From Clostridia bacterium (GTDB lineage: Bacteria > Bacillota > Clostridia > Oscillospirales > CAG-272): a stretch of DNA of 5,171 nt. The stretch covers positions 1 to 5,171 of the forward strand of contig JAGDBW010000008.1 of the NCBI GenBank assembly GCA_017958845.1. The letters run 5' to 3'. The notes beneath the pieces were generated by a model. It had not been told where the DNA came from. It saw only the letters and a list, made by a program, of their open reading frames with translations, and did not search any database. Shown in pieces: positions 1 to 5,088 of the stretch; within the stretch, counting starts at the first letter, position 1; each line of letters begins with the position of its first letter. The translations under genes and the position numbers were made by a program.

Positions 1-125
1 CGGGCAACTACGGGGGCTATTCGATCTTTTCCAAGATCGTGCTCTCCCTCGCCATGCTGCTCGGGCGGCTCGAGATCTACCCGATGCTGCTCATCTTTAT
101 CCCCCGCACGTGGACCAAGAAGTGA
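1..125 (+). CDS. trkH: TrkH/KtrB-family potassium uptake protein, C-terminal fragment (5' end outside window)
   Basis: Forty in-frame codons (from base 3) end in TGA at 123-125; the gene starts before the window. The peptide contains GNYGGYSIFSKIVLSLAM, then GRLEIYPMLLIF, then PRTW and a short basic end. The sequence GRLEI-(F/Y)-P followed by a hydrophobic stretch and PRTW is the typical C-terminus of TrkH/KtrB potassium-channel-like subunits, where it forms the last transmembrane helix (M2 of the fourth repeat). These integral membrane proteins move K+ inward, with Na+ or H+ coupling depending on the subfamily, and are gated by a cytoplasmic TrkA/KtrA RCK protein. No trkA lies downstream here; any partner would be to the left or elsewhere. 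Only the tail is visible, so TrkH and KtrB cannot be told apart. The gene is convergent with the MATE gene and appears to end at the terminator at 187-218. Confidence 0.85.
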   Translation, partial: GNYGGYSIFSKIVLSLAMLLGRLEIYPMLLIFIPRTWTKK

Positions 126-156
126 GCGGGGTCTGACCAAAACGACATCGACGAGA

Positions 157-182
157 CGCCGGCGGCAAAACGTCCGCAGGCG
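157..182. other. GC-rich imperfect hairpin downstream of trkH
   Basis: CGCC (157-160) pairs with GGCG (179-182) and GCGG (162-165) with CCGC (174-177), with one G-A mismatch and an 8-nt loop. It lies between the trkH stop codon and the stronger terminator at 187-218. It has no T-run of its own on either strand, so it is not called a terminator; it may stabilise the trkH mRNA 3' end or simply reflect the high GC content. Confidence 0.4.
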
Positions 183-186
183 AACC

Positions 187-218
187 AAAAAACCGCCTCT
201 CGCAAGAGGGGCGGTTTT
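187..218. terminator. Bidirectional intrinsic terminator between convergent trkH and MATE genes
   Basis: AACCGCCTCT (191-200) and AGAGGGGCGGTT (205-216) form a roughly 10-bp stem with a 2-nt G bulge and a CGCA loop. The + strand ends in TTTT (215-218) and the - strand in six T residues (complement of A187-A192). Because genes approach from both sides, trkH on + and the MATE gene on -, the hairpin can serve both. The longer T-run favours termination of the leftward MATE transcript. Confidence 0.85.
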
Positions 219-235
219 CATATCCGGACGGGGCT

Positions 236-305
236 GTATGCGGGGGCGGGGGTTTGTGCGCGTTTTCTCGCGTATGCGGACGGGGGCTATGCGCGTTTGT
301 TCGCG
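236..305. repeat. Imperfect tandem direct repeat (about 36 and 34 bp) across the MATE stop codon
   Basis: Unit 1 (236-271) and unit 2 (272-305) both begin GTATGCGG, continue with a G-run, share a TGCGCGTTT block and end near TCGCG; they differ by a few substitutions and a 2-nt gap. Unit 2 covers the last codons and stop codon (TAG, complement of 287-289) of the MATE gene, while unit 1 lies just outside it. On the - strand the unit 2 end reads A-N-K-R-A-stop and the equivalent of unit 1 reads A-R-K-R-A-Q, so the stop was lost or gained between copies. This looks like slippage or duplication in G-rich DNA. Confidence 0.65.
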
Positions 306-1933
306 GGCGCGTCGACAGGCGAGGGGGCGGCTTCGGCAATTTTGGCGGCTTCGGGCGTGTCGGCGGACGGCGGATCGGTCCGGGTATCGGGGGCGTTGTC
401 GGCGGGGGGTGATCCGGCGGTCGTCGGGCAAGCGGGCGTCCGGGTTTCGGCGGCGGGGTGGAAATCGGGCGCGGCCGTGTCGGCGGGCGGGGCTTCGGCG
501 GTCGGGTTTTCGGCGAGTTTCCGGCCGTCGCCCAGCCCGACCGCAAAGTAGTAGACGAGCATGGAGGTACAACAGACGAACCAGCCGGCGGGGTAGCTCA
601 TGGCGATGGGGAGCAGGCCCCGGGAGACGTAGGTCGAGACGATCCAGAGGTATAGCTGGCGAAAGCCGACGAACGAGCCGAGCAGGATGACCATGGGCGG
701 GATGCTGCGGCCCGCGCCGCGCAGGCCGGCGGCGAAGGTCTGGTTGACGCAGGAGAAGAGGTAAAAGGGCGTGATGCACCGGAGCAGGGTGGTGGCGACG
801 GCGATCATATCGGCGTCGCGGCTGAACACACCCGACAGATACGGCGCGAGGGATATGACCGGGATCATCAAAAGGACCGTCACCCCGGTCGCCAGGAGCC
901 ACGAAAAGAGCAACCCTTTTTTTGCGCGCGCGACTTTGCCGCGGCCGAGGTTCTGCCCCACAAAGGTCGTGACGGCCAACGCCAGCGACGTGATGGGCAG
1001 AAAGATAAACTGGTCGATCTTGGAGTAGGTGGTCCAGGCGCCGAGGGCGACCACCTGCATCCGGGTGGCGTCGGAAAAACCGGGCAGCTCGATGGCGCCG
1101 ATGTAGCCCTGGACAAAGACGTTGGAAAAGGCGGTGACCGCGAGCTGCAGCGCGGCGGGCAGACCGACGTAGAAGATCCGGCCGAGGATGCGGCGGTCGA
1201 TGCCCAGCTCCCGCAGACGCAGCCGGACGACGCCGGGCGAGCGGAGCAGGGCCGAGACGGAGAGGACCGCCGAGAACAGCTGGGCCACGACGGTGGCGAC
1301 GGCGACGCCGGCCACGCCCATGCGCAGCCAGGCGACAAAGACCAGGTCGAGCACGATATTGATCACCGAGGCGACGACCAGATAGCGGAACGGGCGGCGG
1401 GAGTCGCCCACCGCGCGCAGCACACCCGCCGCCATGTTGTAGATGAGCAGACCCGACATACCGCCAAAGTAGATAAAGAGGTAGGTCGCGGCCGGTCCGT
1501 AGACGCCGCCGTCCGCGGTGCTGCGCAGCATGGCGCGCAGGATGAGGGGCGTGGTCAGCACCCCCGCGGCGGTAAAGAGCACGCACAGCAGCAGCGTCAG
1601 CGTCATGGCGGTGTGAACGGTGCGGCGCACGCCCTGCTCGTCCCGGGCGCCGTAGCGGTGGGAGATGATGACCCCCGCGCCGCTGGCCAAGCCCGAAAAG
1701 AAGCCGATCAGCACGTTGATGATCGGGCCGATCGACCCGACCGCCGCGTACTCGGCCGGCGCGCCGAACCGCCCGATCACCCAGGTATCGACCAGATTGT
1801 AGAGCTGCTGAAAGAGGTTTCCGACCAGGAGCGGCAACGCAAAACGAACCAGACAGCCGAGGATGCTCCCCTCGGTCATGTCCAGGTCATGGCGGCGCGC
1901 GGGTCGATGGGCGGTCGGTCGGGTGTCTGTCAT
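287..1933 (-). CDS. MATE family efflux transporter with a Pro/Ala-rich C-terminal tail
   Basis: A 548-residue polytopic membrane protein of the MATE (multidrug and toxic compound extrusion) family, which exports cationic drugs or metabolites in exchange for Na+ or H+. The N-terminus has the family hallmark DMTEGSILG (residues 18-26), then RFALPLLVGNLFQQLYNLVD and VIGRF. D49 in YNLVDT aligns by eye with the TM1 aspartate (D36) of Vibrio NorM that is needed for cation coupling. FVGQNLGRGKVARAKKG, the loop typical of the second half, opens the C-terminal six-helix bundle; about 12 membrane helices can be read, ending near YYFAVG. Start choice: ATG at 1933 leaves a short basic N-terminus before DMTEG, as in relatives; ATG at 1879 (M19) is the alternative, and the in-frame TTG at 2056 has no ribosome site. 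No good Shine-Dalgarno precedes ATG 1933. Residues about 467-548 form a hydrophilic tail absent from ordinary ~450-residue MATE proteins. The substrate cannot be inferred. Confidence 0.93.
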   Translation of the reverse strand: MTDTRPTAHRPARRHDLDMTEGSILGCLVRFALPLLVGNLFQQLYNLVDTWVIGRFGAPAEYAAVGSIGPIINVLIGFFSGLASGAGVIISHRYGARDEQGVRRTVHTAMTLTLLLCVLFTAAGVLTTPLILRAMLRSTADGGVYGPAATYLFIYFGGMSGLLIYNMAAGVLRAVGDSRRPFRYLVVASVINIVLDLVFVAWLRMGVAGVAVATVVAQLFSAVLSVSALLRSPGVVRLRLRELGIDRRILGRIFYVGLPAALQLAVTAFSNVFVQGYIGAIELPGFSDATRMQVVALGAWTTYSKIDQFIFLPITSLALAVTTFVGQNLGRGKVARAKKGLLFSWLLATGVTVLLMIPVISLAPYLSGVFSRDADMIAVATTLLRCITPFYLFSCVNQTFAAGLRGAGRSIPPMVILLGSFVGFRQLYLWIVSTYVSRGLLPIAMSYPAGWFVCCTSMLVYYFAVGLGDGRKLAENPTAEAPPADTAAPDFHPAAETRTPACPTTAGSPPADNAPDTRTDPPSADTPEAAKIAEAAPSPVDAPANKRA

Positions 1934-2094
1934 GGATGGCACGTTCTTTCGGCGGGATGTGGTCTTTTGGCGCGGGTGGGGCGGGGGTTTTGACTTTTTC
2001 TGCGCGGTTTGGGTCGGCAGCGGCAAACGTCGGCCGGCCGACGGACAAAAGGACAAAAGAAAAAGACGAAAGAAAAAGAAAAACGAACAAACAC
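1934..2094 (-). other. Long pyrimidine-rich 5' leader of the MATE transcript
   Basis: With a transcription start near 2088 (predicted from the -10 at 2095-2100) the MATE mRNA would have a leader of about 155 nt. Its first part (complement of about 2041-2093) is an almost uninterrupted T/C tract on the - strand with runs such as TTTTTCTTTTTC, and includes a tandem 8-mer (GGACAAAA on +, 2043-2050 and 2051-2058). The second part is C-rich. No AGGAGG-like site lies before the ATG at 1933; only GAAAGA about 15 nt upstream is purine-rich. I see no recognisable riboswitch, T-box or terminator hairpin in it. Confidence 0.45.
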
Positions 2095-2123
2095 ATTATA
2101 CGCCCGCCCGGTCGAAAAATCAA
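2095..2123 (-). promoter_or_regulatory. Sigma-A-type promoter for the MATE gene (TTGATT-N17-TATAAT)
   Basis: Read on the - strand, TTGATT (complement of 2118-2123) is followed after exactly 17 bases by a perfect TATAAT (complement of 2095-2100). The spacer is GC-rich. The -35 matches four of six consensus positions. The predicted start is near 2088. It is the only strong promoter-like match on this strand upstream of the MATE gene. Confidence 0.8.
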
Positions 2124-2201
2124 GGCGAAACGGAAGAGCGAGCCGCAAAAAAACGAAAAAAAAGGAAAACCGTCCGTCGGGGTCGGCGCGGGTCGCGCGC
2201 G

Positions 2202-2230
2202 TTGACACGTCCGCGCGGGCGTGGTATAAT
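2202..2230 (+). promoter_or_regulatory. Consensus sigma-A promoter for the lipoprotein gene (TTGACA-N17-TATAAT, extended -10)
   Basis: TTGACA (2202-2207) and TATAAT (2225-2230) match the housekeeping consensus at every position with the ideal 17-base spacer, and TGG directly before the -10 gives the extended TGn motif. The predicted start is about 2237. Such a perfect promoter suggests high or tightly repressed expression. An imperfect palindrome, ACACGTACATGT (2235-2246), straddles the predicted start and is a candidate operator, but its symmetry is not exact. Confidence 0.92.
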
Positions 2231-2246
2231 CAAACACGTACATGTG

Positions 2247-2284
2247 CGGGCGGGCCGGCAGAAAAAGCACGGCCGCTCCGCCCG
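2247..2284 (+). other. Leader hairpin upstream of the lipoprotein ribosome-binding site
   Basis: CGGGC (2247-2251) pairs with GCCCG (2280-2284) and GGCCG (2253-2257) with CGGCC (2270-2274), with a 1-by-5 internal loop and an A-rich 12-nt loop (GCAGAAAAAGCA). It begins about 10 nt after the predicted transcript start and ends 12 nt before the Shine-Dalgarno. It could protect the 5' end of the mRNA; no T-run follows, so it is not an attenuator. Confidence 0.5.
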
Positions 2285-2296
2285 AAGGGAAGATAC

Positions 2297-2303
2297 AAGG
2301 AGG
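2297..2303 (+). promoter_or_regulatory. Ribosome-binding site AAGGAGG
   Basis: A full AAGGAGG lies 7 nt before the ATG at 2311. It decides the start of the lipoprotein gene over an in-frame ATG at 2242, which lies only about 5 nt from the predicted transcription start and would put 23 polar and basic residues before the signal peptide. Confidence 0.95.
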
Positions 2304-2310
2304 CGTGTCC

Positions 2311-4869
2311 ATGAAACACGTGTTTGCCCGTCTGTGCGCGTCGGCGCTGCTCGCCGCGCTGCTGCTGTCGACGCTGTCGCTCTCCGGCTGCGCCCTGTTC
2401 GACTTCTTTAAAAAGGAGCAGGGCAGAGCGCCTGCCGCGACCTCCGCGCCCGCCCCCGTCGTGTCGCTGCCCGACGAGACCGTCTATCTGATCGCCTACG
2501 ATCTGGGCGGCGGCGTCTTTGACGGGCCGACGTGGTACACCGAGTCGAGCGAGGACTTTGTGATCGGGGAGCCGACCCGCGCGGGCTATACCTTTGAGGG
2601 GTGGACCGTGGCCGGCCGCGACGGGATGGGCAAGCGCCTGACCGTGCGCCGGGGCACCAAGGGCCATCTGTCGCTGACCGCCCACTGGAGCGTGATCGAG
2701 TATACGCTCACGCTCGATCCCGCCGGCGGGAGCGTGGACGACGTCCCCGCGACCTACACGATCGAGTCGGACGCCATCACGCTGCCCCGGCCCACGCGGC
2801 TCGGCTACGTGTTTGTCGGCTGGTCGGGCCCCGGCATCGACGGACAGGACAAAGACGTCGCCATCCCCCACGGCAGCACGGGCGACCGCGCCTACGTCGC
2901 CCATTGGGCGGACGTGCCGCCGGGCCTGCATTTTTCGGCCTCGGAGGAGTCGGTGGAGATCGACTACGCCATCTCGGAGGGGGGCGACGTCGTGACGCTG
3001 ACCGCCCCGGTGCTGTCGGGCGCTTTTCGCTTTGTCGGTTGGACCGAAAACGGACGCGAGATCTCCCGCTCGCCGGTGCTGACCTTTGAGCCGTTTGGTA
3101 TCCAGGTCATGTCGGCCGTCTATGAGGAGCTGCCGGTGCTCACCTACGATCCGGCGGTAGGCGGGGAGCTGTCCGTGTCCGTCACGGGCACGCCCGCGCA
3201 ACTCTGGGGCGGCGGCGCGCGCTACGCGGGCGCGGTGACCGACGTGACGCTCGAGAGCGGGCGCGTCCGCTTTTCGGCGGAGTATCTCGCCTCGCTGGAG
3301 CCCGGCTGGTACGACTTTTGCGCCCGGACGGGCGAGACGAGCGAGTGGTTTCGGCTCCGCGTGCTCGGCGCGGGGGTCCGCCGTCTGGAGATCGACTATG
3401 ACACCGACCGCTATCCGGCGGCGGTGGTGACCTTTGCGTGTGACTGCGGCGGCGCGCACACCTGCTCCGTCGACGGCGGCGCGGCGTTTGCCTGTCACAG
3501 CGGCGACGTTCTGTCCGGCTACGACAAGTCCCGTTCGCACACCGTGCGGGTGACCTGCGCGGCGACGGGCGACTATGCCCAGGTGACCAAGGCCGGCTGG
3601 ACGGCCTCCTCCCGGACGTATTATGAAACGACGTTTACCTACGGCGGGCACGTCTGGGACATGGTGGTCGAGGACGAAGAAGAGTTTGCCGCCATGATGG
3701 CCTATCTGGCGCTGGTGCGCGGCATCATCGACTACCACGACGGCCGCAACTCGGCCGAATACCGGTTTTGGGCCGCGGGAGAGATGACCGCCGTGCTCTA
3801 CGACCGGGATTCGTGCTCACGACTCTACAGAGAGGCCTTTGCCTCTTTCAGTCTGCCCATGGCGCCGCGCTACGCCACCTCCGCCGACTCGCAGGGGAGC
3901 TGTATGGTCTCCTTTACCTACGCGGGCGTCTGCGACGTCATGAGCCCTCAGGAGCTCTCGCCCGTCGAGGACGGGCAGGGACTGCTCGTCCGCGGAGACC
4001 GGGCGGAGGACTTTGAGGACTTTCCGATCGACCGGCTGACCGAGACGGCGCTCGTGCGCACGGTGTTTGAGCTGGAGCTGTTGCCGTGGGGAAAGAAGCC
4101 CGTCTTTGACGACTCGCCGCTCTCGCAAGCGGCCAAAGACGTCTACGACGCCGCCCGCGACGTGCTGCGTCTCTACGTGTCGAGCGATATGAACGACTAC
4201 GAAAAACTCGCCGTCATCTACGCCTGGCTGGGGCTGAACGTCACCTACGACCACTACGCCGCCGCCTCGCCCGAAGCGGCGCGGCTGCGGGCCTTTACCG
4301 CCTACGGGGCTTTGGTGGACCGGCTGGCGGTGTGCGACGGCTTTGGCAGCGCTCTGCGGCTGATGTGCCAGATCGAGGGCATCGAGGCCGAGGAAGTGAC
4401 GGGACTCAAAGAGGACGGCGTCGTCAACTCCGGCCACGCCTGGAACAAGGTCAACATCGACGGCGTCTGGTACGGCGTCGACGCCACCTGGGCGGGCGCG
4501 TCGGGCCGGTACGTGACCATGAAGTACCTGTTTTTGCCCGAGGACGTGCTGGTCGACGAGGGCCACTACGAGTGCTGGTGTGAAGAAAACCGCATCGCCT
4601 CCCGCAGCGTCCTGCGCTGCGCCGTCTCGACCTTTTCCTGGTACGACATGGCGTCCGAGGGGCTCGGCGTGGATCGCCGCGTCGGCTCCAAGGAGGAGAT
4701 GCTCGCGCTGGTCGACGCCTGCATGGCCAAAGGCCTGACGATGACCGAGCTGATCTGCGAGGGCGACTTTGTGAGCTATCTGCAATTCGTCACCGACGTC
4801 AAACTCCGCGGCTTTACGTACTATACCATCGGCGACGGCGAGCGGTACATCCTCCTCTTTGAGGACTGA
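2311..4869 (+). CDS. Predicted lipoprotein with InlB-like repeats and a transglutaminase-like domain
   Basis: 852 residues. The lipoprotein signal is MKHVFAR, a hydrophobic core and lipobox LSGC with lipidated C27, then a Pro/Ala/Ser linker (about 38-55); the protein should sit on the outer face of the membrane. Two Listeria-Bacteroides (InlB_B-type) repeats follow at about 58-126 (YDLGGG, RAGYTFEGW, TAHW) and 130-199 (LDPAGGSV, RLGYVFVGW, YVAHW), then a divergent bacterial-repeat module at 207-272 (FRFVGW). Residues about 275-440 are beta-rich with a cysteine cluster (C377, C379, C385, C395, C416). An alpha/beta linker (about 445-545) leads to a transglutaminase/protease-like domain at about 600-750 with C675 (LAVCDGFGSALRL), H709 (NSGHAWNKV) and D724 (YGVDATW), the usual Cys-His-Asp order and spacing. 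A further domain of about 90 residues closes the protein. The papain-like fold can cross-link, hydrolyse or simply bind peptides; substrate and reaction are unknown. The gene is monocistronic: own promoter before it, terminator after it. Confidence 0.9.
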   Translation: MKHVFARLCASALLAALLLSTLSLSGCALFDFFKKEQGRAPAATSAPAPVVSLPDETVYLIAYDLGGGVFDGPTWYTESSEDFVIGEPTRAGYTFEGWTVAGRDGMGKRLTVRRGTKGHLSLTAHWSVIEYTLTLDPAGGSVDDVPATYTIESDAITLPRPTRLGYVFVGWSGPGIDGQDKDVAIPHGSTGDRAYVAHWADVPPGLHFSASEESVEIDYAISEGGDVVTLTAPVLSGAFRFVGWTENGREISRSPVLTFEPFGIQVMSAVYEELPVLTYDPAVGGELSVSVTGTPAQLWGGGARYAGAVTDVTLESGRVRFSAEYLASLEPGWYDFCARTGETSEWFRLRVLGAGVRRLEIDYDTDRYPAAVVTFACDCGGAHTCSVDGGAAFACHSGDVLSGYDKSRSHTVRVTCAATGDYAQVTKAGWTASSRTYYETTFTYGGHVWDMVVEDEEEFAAMMAYLALVRGIIDYHDGRNSAEYRFWAAGEMTAVLYDRDSCSRLYREAFASFSLPMAPRYATSADSQGSCMVSFTYAGVCDVMSPQELSPVEDGQGLLVRGDRAEDFEDFPIDRLTETALVRTVFELELLPWGKKPVFDDSPLSQAAKDVYDAARDVLRLYVSSDMNDYEKLAVIYAWLGLNVTYDHYAAASPEAARLRAFTAYGALVDRLAVCDGFGSALRLMCQIEGIEAEEVTGLKEDGVVNSGHAWNKVNIDGVWYGVDATWAGASGRYVTMKYLFLPEDVLVDEGHYECWCEENRIASRSVLRCAVSTFSWYDMASEGLGVDRRVGSKEEMLALVDACMAKGLTMTELICEGDFVSYLQFVTDVKLRGFTYYTIGDGERYILLFED

Positions 4870-4905
4870 CGAAACCCGCGTTCGCGCGTCCAAAAGCAAA
4901 AATGC

Positions 4906-4945
4906 GCCCGTCGGCGGACAAAACCGCCGACGGGCTTCTTCGTTT
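4906..4945 (+). terminator. Intrinsic terminator of the lipoprotein gene
   Basis: A perfect 12-bp stem, GCCCGTCGGCGG (4906-4917) with CCGCCGACGGGC (4924-4935), closes a 6-nt ACAAAA loop and is followed by TTCTTCGTTT. It starts 37 nt after the stop codon. The A-rich flank on the left (AAAAGCAAAAAT) gives a T-rich tail on the - strand too, so it could stop leftward transcripts as well. Confidence 0.9.
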
Positions 4946-4946
4946 G

Positions 4947-4966
4947 GAGAGGAATCAAAACCTCTC
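4947..4966. other. Short perfect hairpin GAGAGG/CCTCTC
   Basis: GAGAGG (4947-4952) and CCTCTC (4961-4966) form a 6-bp stem around the loop AATCAAAA, immediately after the lipoprotein terminator. It is the first of a close series of hairpins running to the right edge. Confidence 0.5.
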
Positions 4967-4969
4967 TAT

Positions 4970-5002
4970 AAAAACAAAAAGGAAACCGAAACTTCGATTT
5001 CC
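4970..5002 (-). terminator. Terminator-like hairpin for leftward transcription
   Basis: GGAAA (4981-4985) pairs with TTTCC (4998-5002) and CGA (4987-4989) with TCG (4994-4996), with one C-A mismatch and a 4-nt loop. On the - strand it is followed directly by TTTTTGTTTTT (complement of 4970-4980), a good U-tract. It would end a - strand transcript coming from beyond the right edge. The + strand tail (TCTTTG) is much weaker. Confidence 0.6.
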
Positions 5003-5014
5003 TCTTTGACGAGC

Positions 5015-5066
5015 TGAAAGCGAACACCGACATTTCGCACTTCTTATGGTTCTACGTTCGCTTTCA
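5015..5066. repeat. 11-bp perfect inverted repeat with 30-nt loop
   Basis: TGAAAGCGAAC (5015-5025) is exactly complementary to GTTCGCTTTCA (5056-5066). The intervening 30 nt is mostly unpaired in a simple reading. The right arm touches the next inverted repeat, sharing base 5066, so in RNA the two stems would sit side by side. Confidence 0.75.
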
Positions 5067-5088
5067 TGTTTGCGCCATGCGCAAACAT
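5066..5088. repeat. 10-bp perfect palindrome ATGTTTGCGC-CAT-GCGCAAACAT
   Basis: ATGTTTGCGC (5066-5075) and GCGCAAACAT (5079-5088) are perfect complements around a 3-nt CAT. The + strand continues into CCTTTGTTTTG and then CCGTTTTTCC, a T-rich but interrupted tail. It could be a rightward terminator, an RNA hairpin or a dimeric regulator's operator; the sequence alone does not decide. Confidence 0.7.

Noticed and set aside
236..305. CRISPR-like or attachment-site repeat
   Set aside because: Only two abutting imperfect units without spacers, and no integrase or cas gene nearby.
97..690. Open frames on both strands over the MATE tail
   Set aside because: Pro/Arg- or Gly/Arg-rich products of the G-rich repeat DNA, without ribosome sites; the MATE frame continues from a clear transporter domain.
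1934..2056. N-terminal extension of the MATE protein to TTG at 2056
   Set aside because: The added 41 residues are Lys/Pro/Ser-rich, unlike the family, and the TTG is preceded only by a pyrimidine tract.
1863..2411. Several Lys/Arg-rich open frames across the divergent promoter region
   Set aside because: They run through both promoters and the A/G-rich tract and have no start signals or domain.
2230..3738. Antisense open frame of 502 codons opposite the lipoprotein gene
   Set aside because: It is rich in Arg, His, Gly and Ala with no recognisable domain, as expected opposite a GC-rich gene with G/C third positions. The + strand frame has a signal peptide, ribosome site, promoter and domains.
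3817..4899. Antisense open frame of 360 codons opposite the transglutaminase domain
   Set aside because: Same compositional artefact; it overlaps the catalytic region of the real gene and extends to just short of its terminator.
4944..4972. Possible + strand promoter TTGGAG-N17-TATAAA
   Set aside because: The -35 matches only three of six consensus bases and the site overlaps the tail of the lipoprotein terminator and a hairpin; too weak to list as a promoter.
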